A DNA stretch of 64,000 nt, from the NCBI RefSeq assembly GCF_001612765.1, contig NZ_BDBB01000035.1, positions 1 to 64,000 of the forward strand, given 5' to 3'. The stretch is from Nocardia arthritidis NBRC 100137 (lineage in GTDB: Bacteria; Actinomycetota; Actinomycetes; Mycobacteriales; Mycobacteriaceae). Positions within the stretch are counted from its first letter, which is position 1; every line of letters begins with the position of its first letter. Shown in pieces: positions 1 to 36,812 of the stretch. The position numbers and the translations under genes were made by a program. Below the pieces are notes generated by a model that saw only the letters and a program-made list of their open reading frames with translations, made no database searches and had not been told where the DNA came from.

Positions 1-1
1 G

Positions 2-460
2 GTCGTGCGCGATGACGCCGGAACCGGTGAGCGCCTCGTCGCCTACCTGATCGACGCGCCCGGCGCGCGAGTCGACCTGGGCGCGGTCGAAGCGACGCTC
101 ATCCGGCGGCTACCTGCGTACATGATGCCCTCGGCATACGTCGTGCTGACCGAGTTCCCGGTCAACGCCTCCGGCAAGCTGGACCGCCGAGCGCTGCCCG
201 CACCGGCGGTCGAGTCCGCGCGGTTCCGCGCGCCCGCGACACCGGTACAGAGACTCGTCGCCGCCACGGTCGGTGAGCTGCTCGGTGTCGACCGGGTAGG
301 GCTGGACGACGACTTCTTCGCCCTCGGCGGCAACTCGCTCACCGCCGCCCGGCTGGTGGCCCGGCTCGGCGCTGCGCTCGACACCCGATTGCCGGTGCGG
401 GCGTTGTTCGACGCGCCGACGGTCGCCGCGTTGGCCGAGCGGGCCGAATCGCATCGCGGC
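2..460 (+). other. NRPS module 1, partial: A-domain C-terminus and carrier T1
   Basis: The last A-domain motif (NASGKLDR, with its lysine) is followed by a carrier domain whose GGNSL serine codon starts at 335. The substrate pocket lies outside the window, so the residue loaded here is unknown. It is called module 1 only as the first visible module; more may precede it. Confidence 0.9.
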
Positions 461-3400
461 GATGGCGGTCGCGCACCGCTGCGCCCGCTCCCGCGGCCGG
501 ACCGGATTCCGCTGTCCCCGGCCCAGCAGCGCATCTGGTTCGTCAACCGTTTCCACGCCGGTGAGCAAGCGGGACCCGCGGGCGCGATCGACAACATCCC
601 GGTCGCGCTGCGGCTCTCGGGTGATCTCGACCTCGCGGCGATGACCACGGCCTTGGCCGACCTGGTGGCCCGGCACGAAACCTTGCGCACCGTCTACCCG
701 GACGGCCCCGATGGGCCCGAGCAACGGGTCCTGCCCTCGGTCGCGCCTGACGTCCCGCTAGTGCGGGTGACCGAAACGGCACTGCCGGAACGGCTTCGGA
801 AGCTGGCTGCCGCGCCCTTCGATCTGGTGACCGAGCTACCCCTGCGCGCAGTGCTGTTCGTGATCGACGACGCGGCGCGGGAGTATGTGCTCGCCTTGGT
901 GCTGCACCACATCGCCGCGGACGGATTCTCCCTCGGACCGCTGGCCGAGGATCTGATGACCGCCTACCTGGCGCGCCGCGCCGCCGCCGCGCCCGCATGG
1001 GACGACCTGCCGGTGCAGTACGCCGACTACACGCTCTGGCAGGCCGATTCCGCCGACATCGACCGGCAGCTCGACTACTGGCGCAGCGCCTTGGACGGCC
1101 TGCCGGAACAGCTCGAGTTGCCCACCGATCGTCCGCGCCCGCCGGTCTCCTCGCATCGCGGCGCGACACACCGCCTGCGCATCGACTCCGATCTGCACAG
1201 CGAACTGGGCGAGCTGGCGCGTAAGCGGGAGACCACGCTGTTCAGCACGGTGCACGCGGCGCTGGCGGTGCTGCTGGCCCGCCTGTCCGGCGGCTCGGAC
1301 ATCGCGATCGGCACCCCGGTCGCCGGACGCGGCGACGCGGCGCTGGACCGGCTCGTCGGCATGTTCGTCAACACACTGGTGCTGCGGACCGCCGTCGACT
1401 CCAGAGCCCGCTTCGAGACCGTCCTGGACGCGGTGCGCGACCAGGACATCGATGCGCTCTCGCACGCCGACGTACCGTTCGAACGTCTCGTCGAAGTGCT
1501 CGCGCCCACCCGCTCGCGCAACCGTCATCCGCTGTTCCAGGTGGCGCTGACCTTCCAGAACTTCACCCTGCCCGAATTCGAGCTGCCGGGCCTGCGGATG
1601 AGCGCGCAGGAGTTCGACGCGCCGGTGGCCGAATTCGACCTCCAGTTCACCGTGCTGGAGTCGAACGACCGGGACGGCCGCGCCGACGGCATGCAGGTCG
1701 AGATCCGCTACGCCACGGACCTTTTCGACGCCTCGGCGATCGCCGTGCTCGGCAGGAGGTTCACCCAGGTGCTTGCCGCCATCGCCGCCGATCCCACGGT
1801 GGTCGTCGGTGACATCCAGTTGCTCAGCGCCGAGGAACAGCACCGCGCGCTGTACGAGTGGCCCGTCGGCGGGGACGATGTCGCCGATGTCGCCGGCAGC
1901 CTGGCCGAGCGTTTCGCGCGGGCCGCCGCGCCGGCCCCGGACGCCGTCGCGGTGCGGGACGGTGCGCGGTCGCTGTCCTACGCCGAACTCGACGAGTGGT
2001 CCAATCGGTTGGCGCGGCGGCTGACGGCCGCGGGTGTCGGGCCGGAAACGCTGGTGGCCGTCGCGCTGCCCCGCTCGGCGGAACTGGTGGTCGCCCTGCT
2101 CGCCGTGCTCAAGGCGGGCGGCGGGTACCTGCCGATCGACCCGGCCTACCCGGACGACCGGATCGAATACGTCCTCGACGACGCCCGCCCGATCTGCGCG
2201 ATCGCCGGAGCCGCCACCGAGTTGCCGCGCGGCTGGTTCGGCGGACCGGTGATCGACGTCGACGCGCCGAACCTCACGGAGTTCAGCGGCGCGCCGGTCA
2301 CCGACGCCGACCGGCGCGCCCCGCTGCGCTCGGCACACGTGGCCTACGTCATCTACACCTCCGGCTCCACCGGCAGGCCCAAAGGTGTTGTGGTGCCGCA
2401 CCGCAACGTGCTGCGGCTGCTGGACAACACGCGGCGTCGCTTCGGTTTCGGACCGGCGGACGTGTGGACCCTGTTCCACTCCTACGCCTTCGACTTCTCC
2501 GTATGGGAACTGTGGGGGCCGCTGTCGACCGGCGCCACGGTGGTGGTGGTCGACTACTACACCTCGCGCTCGCCGCAGCAGTTCCGCGATCTGCTGATCG
2601 CCGAGCGGGTCACCGTACTCAACCAGACGCCGTCGGCGTTCTACCAGCTCGTCGCCGCCGATGCGGCCGGACCGGAAGCCGCCGGATTCGCCTTGCGCAC
2701 CGTCATCTTCGGCGGCGAAGCGCTGGAGCCGCAGCGCCTGGCCGGTTGGTTCGCCCGCTATCCGGACGCACCCCGCCTGGTGAACATGTACGGCATCACC
2801 GAGACCACGGTGCACGTGTCCTATCGCGAGATCGGCCGGCGCACCGGGTCATCGAGCGTGATCGGTACGGCGCTGCCCGGACTGACCGTTCGCCTGCTCG
2901 ACGACCGGTTGCGGCCCGTCCCGGTGGGGGTGCCCGGGGAGATCTACGTGTCCGGCGGCCAGCTGGCGCGCGGCTACCTGCACCGTCCCGCCCTGACCGC
3001 CGCCCGTTTCGTCGCGGACCCGTACGCGGGCGACGGCTCGCTCACCTACCGCTCCGGCGATCTGGCCCGCTGGACCCCCGACGGTGAGCTGGAGTACCTC
3101 GGGCGCGCCGACCAGCAAGTGAACCTGCGCGGCTTCCGTATCGAGCTGGGAGAGATCGAGTCCGCGCTGCTCGACGCGTGCGACGCGGTGCGGGAGGTGG
3201 CCGTGATGGTGCGCGCCGACCTGGTGGACGAACCGCGCATCGTGGCGTACGTGGTGGCTGTGGACGACCCGGACGACCCAGACGACTCGATCGATGCCGC
3301 CGCGCTGCGGCAAGCCGTGGCCTACCGCCTGCCCGAGCACATGGTGCCCGCCGCGATCGTGGTGGTGGGGCGAATCCCGCTGACCGTCAACGGCAAGCTC

Positions 3401-6400
3401 GACCGCGCGGCGCTGCCCGCGCCACGGTTCGAATCGACCGTCTACCGGCCGCCGTCCACACCGAGCGAACGCGTCGTGGCCGAGGTGTTCGCCGAAGTGC
3501 TCGGCTCGCAGCGCCCCGTTGGCGCCGACGACGACTTCTTCGCGCTCGGCGGCAGCTCCTTGCTGGCCGCCAAGGCGGTCACCCGAATCGGCGCGGCGCT
3601 GGGCCGGACGGTAGGGGTACGGGCGCTGTTCGAAGCTCCCCGGGTCGCGGATCTGGCCGCCGTGACGAGCACGGTGGCCATGGGCGGAACCCGGCCCGCG
3701 CTGCTGGCGGCGCCGCGTCCGGAGCGGATGCCGTTGTCGCCCGCACAGCAGCGGATGTGGTTCCTGAACCGGTTCGACCCGTCCTCCACCGCCTACAACA
3801 TCCCGGTGGCCCTGCGGCTGTCCGGGCGGCTGGACGTGCCCGCGTTGCAGGCCGCGCTCGGTGACGTGGTCGCCCGGCACGAGGCGCTGCGCACCCGTTA
3901 TCCGCAGGTCGATGGCGAACCGGTGCAGCTCATCGCCGACGCCGCCGACGCCACCCCGGTGCTGCGGCCGATCGACATCGCGGAAGAGGCGGTACCGCAG
4001 CGCATTCGGGAGCTGGCCGAGACGGCCTTCGACGTCACCGCCGAGGTCCCGCTGCGGATGCGGCTGCTGCGGGTGGCCAGGGCGGGTGCGCGTCGCGCGG
4101 ACGGGCACGGCGAATTCGTGCTGGCCGGGGTGCTGCACCACATCGCCGCCGACGGCTCGTCCATCGCGCCGTTCGTGCGGGACCTGATGCTCGCCTATAC
4201 CGCGCGCCGCGACGGCACGGCGCCGGAGTGGACGCCGCTCGCCGTGCAGTACGCCGATTACGCCCTGTGGCAACGCGCTCTGCTCGGCGCCGAGGGCGAC
4301 CCCGATTCGGTGGCGGCCCGCGAGATCGCGTTCTGGAGCGAGACCCTCGCCGGGCTGCCCGACCAGCTGACGCTGCCCACCGACCGCCCCCGTCCGGCGA
4401 AACAGAGCCTGCGCGGGGACAAGGCGCCGCTGACGATCGGCGCGCGGCTGCACGCGGATCTCGTCGCGCTCGGCAGGCGGCACGGCGCGACGTTGTTCAT
4501 GGTGGTGCACACCGCGTTCGCGGTGCTGCTCGCGCGCTGGTCCGGCGCCGGTGACATCGCCATCGGCACGCCGGTGGCCGGGCGCGGCGCGGCCGAACTC
4601 GACGACGTCATCGGGATGTTCGTCAACACCCTCGTGCTGCGCGTCGGCGTCGACGGCGGCGAGCCGTTCACCGGACTCCTGGCGCGGGCGCGCGCCGCCG
4701 ACCTCGCGGCGCTCGAACACGCCACCGTGCCGTTCGAGCGCCTGGTGGAAGTGCTCAACCCGGTGCGCTCGACCGCCCGGCACCCGCTGTTCCAGGTGGG
4801 CTATTCATTCCAGAACCACGAGCGTGGGCAGCTGCGGCTGCCGGGCCTCGAGGTCGACGAACTCGACTTCGACAACGGCGTGGCGCAATTCGACCTGCAC
4901 CTGTTCGCGGTGGACGCCTACGACGCCGACGGCGCGCCCGACGGCATCGAGCTGGCCCTCGGTTATGCCACCGATCTGTTCGAGCGGCCCACTGCTTTCC
5001 GGTTCGCCGCACAGCTGCGCCGGGTGCTGGAAGCGGTCGTGGCTCGCCCGGACCTACCCGTCGGCGATATCGATCTGCTCGGGACCGACCGGTCGCTGGT
5101 GCTGGCCGAATGGAACCGGACCCGGCAGCCGGTCCCGCGCGCCACGCTGGCGGATCTGATCGCCGCGCAGATCGCGCACAGCCCCGCGGCGGTCGCGCTG
5201 GTGGACGCGACGACCGGAGACGAACTGCGCTACGCCGAGTTCGGCGAACGGGTGAACCGATTGGCGCGCAAGCTCATCGCGAACGGTGTCGGCCCGGAGT
5301 CGACGGTCGTGCTGGCGATGCGCCGTTCGCCGGAACTGGTCGTCTCGATGTACGCCGTGGCGTGCGCCGGGGGCGCGTATGTGCCCATCGATCCGGATCA
5401 TCCTGCCGAGCGGATCGCCCACATCATGTCCACCGCCGCGCCAGCTGTCGTCCTGACCACCTCGCGCGACGGCTCACCGACCGGAACGAACCGCACCGCG
5501 ATGGAAGTCGACCGGCTCGACCTCGCCGAGTTCGCCGCGACCCCGATCACGGACGCGGAGCGGGTGCGGGCGCTGCGTCCGGAGCATCCGGCCTATGTCA
5601 TCTTCACCTCCGGTTCGACGGGCCTGCCCAAAGGTGTGACGATCGCGCACGCCGCGATCGTGAATCAGCTGTCTTGGCTGGCCGGGGAGTTCGGACTCGG
5701 CGCGACCGATCGCGTGCTGCTGAAGACGCCCGCGACCTTCGATCTGTCGGTGTGGGAGTTCTGGTCTCCACTGGTCACCGGAGGACGCCTGATCATCACC
5801 GCTCCCGGCGCGGAACGCGACCCGGACCAGCTGCGCGCGCTGCTGCGCCGCCACGGCGTGACCGTGCTGCACGCCGTTCCCGCCTTGATCGGCATGCTGC
5901 TGGCAGCGGAGCCGGGAGTCGCCCTGCCGGAAACCCTGCGCCGCGTGCTCGCCATCGGCGAGGCGCTGCCGCCCGCCACGGCCGCGGACTTCCTGCGCCG
6001 GCACAACGCCGCGACCGCGCTGGACAACCTCTACGGTCCCACCGAGGCGGCGGTGTCGATCACCGCGTTCGCGGTGCGAACATCGCCGGAGCACACCGTC
6101 CCGATCGGGTCGCCGGTCTGGAACAGCCGGGTCTACGTGCTCGACGCGCGATTGCGGCCCGCGCCGATCGGCGTGCCGGGCGAGTTGTATCTCGCGGGTG
6201 CGCAGCTGGCGCGGGGCTACCAGCGGCGTCCGGCGCTGACCGCGGACCGCTTCGTGGCCGATCCGTTCGCGGTGGAACTCGGCGCCGCGGCGGGCGAGCG
6301 GATGTACCGCACCGGCGACATCGTGCGCAGGCGTCCCGACGGCACTCTGGAATACCTGGAGCGCGCCGACTTCCAAGTGCAGATCGGCGGCTTCCGCATC

Positions 6401-8619
6401 GAACTCGGCGAGGTGGAGGCCGCTCTGCGGCGGCAGCCCGGGGTGAGCGCGGCGGTCGCGGTGGCGCGGGCCGACGAACGCGCCGGAACGCGGCTCATCG
6501 CTTATGCGGCTGTGCCCGAAGCGGATTCGAAGGCGTACGCCGACTCGGCGGTATCGCTGCGCACGGCCGTGGCGGCGCAGCTGCCCAGGTACATGGCGCC
6601 CGCCGCCGTCGTCGTGCTGGCGGCGCTGCCGCTCACCGCCAACGGCAAGATCGATCGCGCCGCGCTGCCCGAGCCGGTATTCGCCGAGGCGGCTTCCCGC
6701 GCACCGGCCGGTGCGCTGGAGCGGCTGGTCGCGGACGCGTTCGCCGAGGTCATCGGCGTGCACACGGTGAGCGTGGACGATGACTTCTTCGCCAGGGGCG
6801 GCAACTCCCTGATGGCCACCCGGCTCGCGGCCCGGCTCGGCGCGGCACTGGGCGGCCACGTCCCGGTGGCCGCGGTGTTCGAAGCGCCGACGCCGGCCGC
6901 GCTCGCCGAGCGCCTCGCGCACACCGAGCGCGGCGCGGTCCGGCCCGCGCTGGTCCGCCGCGCGCATACCGGGTCGGTGCCGCTCGCGCCCGCGCAGCAA
7001 CGCATGTGGGTGCTCGACCGGCTCACGCCGGACTCGTCGGCCTATCACATCCCCGCGGCGCTGCGGTTGCGCGGCGAGCTGGACGTGGCGGCGCTGGCGG
7101 CGGCCGTCGGCGATGTGCTCGACCGGCACGAGACGCTGCGCACCAGGTACCCGGATACCGAAGCGGGACCGGTCCAAGAGGTCGTGGCCGCGTCCCCGGT
7201 CGACCTGACGCCGATCCCGGTGCCGTCAGCGGAACTGACAACGCGCATCGCGGAATTCGTCTCCCTCGGTTTCGATCTCGCCGCCGCGCCGCCCGTGCGC
7301 GCCGCCCTGTTCGCCACCGCCGCCGACGAACACCTCCTGGTCGTCGTGCTGCACCACATCGGCGCGGACGGGTACTCGATCGCGCCGCTGACCGGCGACC
7401 TGGTGCGCGCCTACCTGGCCAGATCCGCCGGTCACGCGCCGGAGTGGGCCCCACCGGCCATCCGGTACCGCGACTACAGCGCCTGGCAGCACGAGTTGCT
7501 CGGCGATCCCGCGGATCCGGACAGCCTGCTGGCCCGCCAACTCGCCTTCTGGCGAACCGAACTGGCCGCGGCGCCGGAATTGCTGTCCCTGCCCACCGAT
7601 CGTCCGCGCCCGGCACGCCGGGACACGCGGGGCGCGACCGTCGTGCGCGAGATCGACGCCGAGCGCACCGTCCGGCTGGAGCGACTGGCCCGCGAATACG
7701 GCGGCACGTTGTTCACCCTGGTGCACAGCGCGCTCGCGGTGCTGCTGGCGAAGCTGTCCGGCGCGGGTGACGTCACGGTCGGCGTCCCGGTCGCCGGGCG
7801 CGGTGTCCGCGAACTGGACGAGCTGGTCGGCATGTTCGTCAACACCGTGGCGTTGCGCACCGAGGTCGACCCGCGCACGAGCTTCGGCGACCTGCTGCGG
7901 CAGGCCACCCGGCGCGATCTGGCGGCGCTCTCGCACGCCGACGTCCCGTTCGATCAGGTGGTCGAGGCGCTGGGCGTCACCCGTTCCGGCTCGCATGCTC
8001 CGCTGTGCCAAGTGCTGCTCGCCTTCCACAACATGCCGCAAGCCGCCGTGGAGCTGCCCGGACTCGCGGTCGAGGCGGTCGATCTCGCCTCGACGGAGGC
8101 GAAATTCGACCTGCAGGTCACCGTGCTGGAGCGGTCCGGCGGCGGTCTGGAGCTGCGCGTCGGATACGCGACGGACATCTTCGACGAGCCGACCGCGCGG
8201 GCGTTCGGCGACCGGTTGCTGCGCGTGCTGGAGACGGTGGCCGCTGATCCGGCGGTGACCGTTCGCGCGATAGACATCCGGTCCCCGCACGAAAGGCGGC
8301 CCCGGCCGACCGCGACCGATCTGCCCGCTCTGATCGCTCGGGCAGCCCAGGCCGCGCCCGGCGCGCCAGCGTTCGAGCACGGCGATCGGCGGGTCGGCTT
8401 CGGCGAACTGGACGCGAAGCTCGCGACCGTCGCCAGGGCCATGGGCGCGGCGGCCAAACCCGAAGCCCTCATCCATGTCTCGCTCGCCGGGCTGGTGCCC
8501 GGCCTGCTCGCCGACCTCGGTGGCAGTGGCCTGACGGCCTTGCTGCAGACCCTGGCCGCCACCGCCGAGGCGCTGCTCGCCGACTCGGCGCCGGCTCTCG
8601 ATTCGGAAGGAAACCGCTG

Positions 8620-8620
<1 letters not shown>
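2..8620 (+). CDS. Non-ribosomal peptide synthetase, 5'-truncated by window edge (modules 1-3 plus the C domain of module 4)
   Basis: The reading frame is already open at base 2, in the C-terminal part of an adenylation (A) domain, so the true start lies upstream. Domain order is A(C-terminal end)-T1, C2-A2-T2, C3-A3-T3, C4, then about 100 residues resembling the first part of an A domain. The carrier serines, in GGNSL or GGSSL, are at codons starting 335, 3557 and 6806. All three condensation domains keep HHxxxDG. A2 reads by eye as pocket code DFWNIGMVHK, the classic Thr code; A3 reads DLWHLILVSK, which I cannot assign. I see no epimerisation, methylation or thioesterase domain, so the chain passes to the next protein. 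The stop overlaps the next ATG by one base (TGATG), with GGAAGGAA just upstream, so the two genes are translationally coupled. The product is cytosolic, with phosphopantetheine arms on the T domains. Confidence 0.96.
490..3650 (+). other. NRPS module 2 (C-A-T), predicted Thr
   Basis: The C domain runs about 490-1860 ([19 protein letters not shown] near 905) and the A domain about 1890-3425 ([33 protein letters not shown]). T2 carries its serine at 3557. The by-eye code is DFWNIGMVHK, an established threonine signature. Confidence 0.85.
3700..6900 (+). other. NRPS module 3 (C-A-T), substrate unassigned
   Basis: The C domain is about 3710-5090 (HHIAADGSS), the A domain about 5130-6675 ([29 protein letters not shown]), and T3 has its serine at 6806. 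The pocket code DLWHLILVSK belongs to a group in this assembly line sharing I301, L322, V330 and S331 (modules 3, 5, 9 and 11). I do not recognise it. Confidence 0.75.
6960..8290 (+). other. Condensation domain of module 4 (separated from its A domain by the gene boundary)
   Basis: A complete C domain with [10 protein letters not shown] and HHIGADGYS ends the first protein. Its A and T partners begin the second protein. The protein break therefore falls inside a C-A-T unit instead of at the usual T/C border between modules. Confidence 0.85.
8318..8617 (+). other. C-terminal half-adenylation-like tail of the first synthetase
   Basis: About 100 residues after C4 read like the opening of an A domain ([25 protein letters not shown]) and then change to a Leu/Ala-rich helical stretch, ending without any nucleotide-binding motif. 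The N-terminus of the next protein (8662-8937) has the same layout and clear similarity. A docking role is my inference. Confidence 0.7.
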
Positions 8621-33909
<25,289 letters not shown>

Positions 33910-33946
33910 ATCCCCCTGACCCGACCAGGAAGAAGGAAAAACCGAA

Positions 33947-34165
33947 ATGACCAATCCGTTCGACAACGACGACGCCAAGTTCTACGTCCTGATCAACAAA
34001 GAGGGCGAACACTCCTTGTGGCCGGTCTTCGCCGCCGTCCCCGGTGGCTGGACCATCGCCTACGGCGCGGCCAATCGCAAGTCCTGCCTGGAGTACGTGG
34101 AGACGCACTGGGTGGACATGCGCCCCAAGTCGCTCATCGAGGCCATGTCCACCGAGGCGAACTGA
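33947..34165 (+). CDS. mbtH: MbtH family protein
   Basis: This 72-residue protein has the family signature: N-terminal NPFD, then EHSLWPVF, PGGW and a C-terminal VDMRPKSL. MbtH proteins bind the N-terminal face of A domains in NRPSs and are often needed for their folding or activity. The gene lies 37 bases after the giant synthetase on the same strand. AGAAGGAAAA precedes the ATG and no terminator lies between, so it is the last gene of the NRPS operon. The symbol names the family and does not claim orthology to mycobactin MbtH. Confidence 0.97.
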   Translation: MTNPFDNDDAKFYVLINKEGEHSLWPVFAAVPGGWTIAYGAANRKSCLEYVETHWVDMRPKSLIEAMSTEAN

Positions 34166-34180
34166 CCACCTGAATACGCG

Positions 34181-34220
34181 GGGCGCGCCGGTCCCCATCC
34201 CCCTGCCGACCGGCGCGCTC
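34181..34220. terminator. Strong bidirectional terminator
   Basis: An 11-bp perfect inverted repeat (arm GCGCGCCGGTC, 34183-34193 with 34208-34218), extendable by about 2 bp, encloses a 14-base loop. It sits between the convergent mbtH and HTH-regulator genes. There is no U tract, which is common in high-GC actinomycetes. Confidence 0.8.
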
Positions 34221-34224
34221 CGCC

Positions 34225-35571
34225 TCAGGCCTTGACCTGCGCCGAGTCGATCACCGCGTGCGCATGCCGGCGCCATTCACCGACGGCTCTGGTGCGCAGG
34301 CCGCCGAGCGCCGAGTCGAACTGCATGGCGCGCTGGGTGACGGTGAGCCCCACATAGGTGTGCGCGTTCGTGATGGCGCTGGTCGCCACCGCGCAGGCTT
34401 CCTCGATCTCGCCGGAGGCAAGCAGCGCCGTGGCGTGCTCGAAGCGGACCAGGGCGGGCTCCATGGTCTCCGACGGGTCGTACAGCGCCATCGCGCGGGC
34501 GGCCGCCACGGCGGTCTCGTCGGCGCGGCCGAGGCGGGAATATCCGATCGCCTGATAAAAAGCGAGTTTCTCGGGGCGGAAAGAAAAAATACCGACCGAA
34601 AGGTCTTCCGGCCCGACGTCTTCCAAAGCCGATGCCGAACGCGCGATACAGCGCGCGAATTCGTCGGCGTGCCCGAGACTGGCGTGCGCGCGCGCCGCCA
34701 TTCCCCACAACCACGCGGCGGCCGCGCCATAGGACGGATTTTCTTGCAATCGGCCGTCGAGTAACTGCAAAACTTCCTTCGGCTTATCGCTATAGGTGGG
34801 CAAATACGCGAGCCCGGCCAGGGCGATGTCCTCCGAATAGCGGTCGCCGATGTCCTGCGCGGCATGGATCGCGGTGGCATACCACATCCGCGCCTGGCCG
34901 AAATGCCCCTCGTTGAACAGGATCTCGCCGACTACGTTCGCCAGTCTGCCCGCCGTCCGCACCAGCCGGACCTGATGATGGGTTGGCTGCCGTTCGCCGA
35001 GACAGCTTCGGACCATCCGGAATTGCTCGAGCCCGGTCTGCAGCAGTTCGTGCGGCGGCACCTGCACCACCCGCGTGCCGAGGACCTCGGCCGACTGCTC
35101 CAGGAACGCCAGTCGCCGTTCGCTGATCGACCCCGCGTCGAGGGTTGCCAGCATCCGTTCCGGTTCGCTCGCCACCAGGTCCGCCGCCTGGCCTGCCAGG
35201 CCCGCGCCGATGCAGGCCAGCAGTTCTCGCCTTCTCACGTCGTCTTCCTCGACTTCCTTGTCGAGCCCGATTTCCCTACCGAGCTTGGTGTGCCTTTCGG
35301 GCGCCGAATCGGCGCTTTCGTAGTCGGGGGCGGTCGCCCGGCCCGTGACGATCGCACGCTCGAATCGTTCGACGACGACGGAATCGACCTGCGACAGGAC
35401 TCTGTCGAGGAGACGCTGGCTAGCGGCGTGCATCCGGGTTGTCCGGCCGTTCTCCCACAGGACCACGGTGCGCGGTGTGACGCCCACCAGACGGGCGAAT
35501 TCGTAACGGCTTCGCTTCATCGCCGTGCGAAGCGCATGTACAGCTTCGCCCGTCCAGTCGACCTCCACCAT
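34225..35571 (-). CDS. Helix-turn-helix regulator with TPR-like C-terminal region
   Basis: A 448-residue protein. Residues about 8-45 form an HTH (ALRTAMKRSRYEFARLVGVT, then TVVLWENGR), and the rest is a long helical region with TPR-like character (GHFGQARMWYATAI; AYLPTYSDKPKEVLQLLD). I chose the ATG at 35571 because GAGGAAGAGAG precedes it and the HTH starts at once; the longer upstream frame lacks conserved features. Regulators of this layout are common in Streptomyces and Nocardia and may sense small molecules or peptides. It is convergent with the NRPS operon and divergent from the small genes at 35.8 kb. A role in controlling the NRPS is only suggested by position. Confidence 0.85.
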   Translation of the reverse strand: MVEVDWTGEAVHALRTAMKRSRYEFARLVGVTPRTVVLWENGRTTRMHAASQRLLDRVLSQVDSVVVERFERAIVTGRATAPDYESADSAPERHTKLGREIGLDKEVEEDDVRRRELLACIGAGLAGQAADLVASEPERMLATLDAGSISERRLAFLEQSAEVLGTRVVQVPPHELLQTGLEQFRMVRSCLGERQPTHHQVRLVRTAGRLANVVGEILFNEGHFGQARMWYATAIHAAQDIGDRYSEDIALAGLAYLPTYSDKPKEVLQLLDGRLQENPSYGAAAAWLWGMAARAHASLGHADEFARCIARSASALEDVGPEDLSVGIFSFRPEKLAFYQAIGYSRLGRADETAVAAARAMALYDPSETMEPALVRFEHATALLASGEIEEACAVATSAITNAHTYVGLTVTQRAMQFDSALGGLRTRAVGEWRRHAHAVIDSAQVKA

Positions 35572-35627
35572 AGGTCTCTCTTCCTCGCTCCAGGCCGCTA
35601 CAAACGGAAAGTACTCGCAATTACCGC

Positions 35628-35651
35628 ATTCGGGTCTGTTATCTACCGAAT
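35628..35651. promoter_or_regulatory. Inverted repeat in the divergent promoter region
   Basis: ATTCGG and CCGAAT lie 12 bases apart within the 255-bp gap between the HTH regulator and the small gene at 35827. TACCG precedes or overlaps each arm. The gap must hold promoters for both genes. It is a candidate operator only. Confidence 0.35.
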
Positions 35652-35826
35652 CGCAACGCGCACTGTAGAACCGCACCCGGCATCGGGGGTCCGCCCAAAC
35701 CCTGTCGAGGGCGCTCGTTGTCCGGAACCCGGCGCACGGTCCCGACGCGGCCCGATCCATCCGTGTCGAGCGCGATCCGGCGGCGCCTTCTCGGTGCCGG
35801 GTGCACTGCCCAAGTGGAGGTGAAAG

Positions 35827-36015
35827 ATGGACGTGTTGCACTCGGACGTCAGAGAATTGTGGCTGGTGCAAAGCCGCGACTGCACGCAGGAACCGCTCGG
35901 TCTGACCTATGACCGGGCGCGGTTCCTCTGCGCCGTCCACGCCGGTCACGGCGCGAGCTGCCGTCAGTACCTAACCGCGTCGGCGTTCTGTTCCCGGCAG
36001 GACGCCGGCCAGTAA
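35827..36015 (+). CDS. Small Cys/His-rich protein, function unknown
   Basis: A 62-residue protein supported by an excellent ribosome-binding site (GGAGGTGAAAG directly before the ATG). It has four cysteines (19, 35, 45, 55) plus His38 and His41, spaced as in a small zinc- or metal-binding fold. There is no signal peptide or membrane segment. Its stop is followed 6 bases later by the GTG of the next small gene, so the two are probably co-transcribed. I do not recognise the family. Confidence 0.7.
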   Translation: MDVLHSDVRELWLVQSRDCTQEPLGLTYDRARFLCAVHAGHGASCRQYLTASAFCSRQDAGQ

Positions 36016-36021
36016 TCGGCC

Positions 36022-36288
36022 GTGGAACCGCTGCTGAGCATGCTCGGCGCGTGCACGCTTCTGGTGGCCGCCATCATCGGCGTCGGATCGTGTCTGCCGC
36101 ACGGCGGCGCCGAGGACGCGCACCGGCCGCCCGAGCAGCCGTTCACCGTCGAACAGGCGCATCGGGTGATGCAGGGCCACCGCCCCTGCCGCGCCGACGC
36201 CTGCCCCCGCAAGCAGGCAGCCTTCCGCACCCTGGTCGCGTCCGGCCGCGTCGTCCCCGACAGCAGGGCCGATGGATACTCGCGCTGA
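36022..36288 (+). CDS. Small membrane-anchored or exported protein, function unknown
   Basis: An 88-residue protein with a GTG start 6 bases after the previous stop. Residues about 5-22 form one hydrophobic segment (LLSMLGACTLLVAAIIGVG), either a membrane anchor or an uncleaved signal. The remainder is polar, with an HRPCRADAC motif (Cys56, Cys61). The start has no clear Shine-Dalgarno site, so translation may depend on coupling to the upstream gene. The family is not recognised. Confidence 0.6.
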   Translation: MEPLLSMLGACTLLVAAIIGVGSCLPHGGAEDAHRPPEQPFTVEQAHRVMQGHRPCRADACPRKQAAFRTLVASGRVVPDSRADGYSR

Positions 36289-36812
36289 CCGACCGTCGGC
36301 GCACCGAACTCGTTGCCATGCTGCCGCTCCTGTGGATCTGCCGGACGTTCGTGTCGAACGCCCCCGTCAGCGGTCGAACCCACCCGGCGCAACGGCGGAT
36401 GCCGATGGCTCCCGACAATCCTCTGCGCGACACCATTTTGCCACCGCGCCGGTCCCAGGCAAGGAACTGTGCCTCGGAGCCGCCCCCCGGCCAGATCCTG
36501 CGGCCGCGCTCGATGGGGTGGTCGAAACCTGCTCGGCCGAACGGAATTCGGGCACGAATTGCCGTGCGCGGAGCAAACTGCTCGGCGTGGATTCCCCACG
36601 TGGACTCGAAGATCGATGCTATGGTCGAGCAATCGTAGGTTTTGGTACGAGTACAGATCTACTCTTCGCGAGATGAGTGACTATCCATTGGTATTCGGGG
36701 ACCGTTGGATAGGCTGGCGGAGCTGTCGCCGACTGTGTTGTTGAAGTAATCATGTCGGCCTCGCCGCTGAAGCGTAGACAAATCTCATCGTGCCTCTTGT
36801 TTTAGGAGTGTC
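36289..36812. other. 524-bp gap without a supported gene; low-GC promoter-like 3' half
   Basis: Open frames here lack ribosome-binding sites and any recognisable protein. GC content falls sharply from about 36600, where AT-rich stretches run up to the AGGAG site of the gene at 36813. It probably holds the promoter of the four-gene cassette and marks its left boundary. Confidence 0.5.

Noticed and set aside
35572-35949. The extended N-terminus of the HTH regulator frame (574 codons)
   Set aside because: The extra residues have no conserved feature and overlap the start of the divergent small gene. ATG 35571 has a good ribosome-binding site and begins right at the HTH.
36289-36812. A protein-coding gene or transposase remnant in the gap before the low-GC cassette
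   Set aside because: Frames exist on both strands, but none has a ribosome-binding site or recognisable transposase motif.
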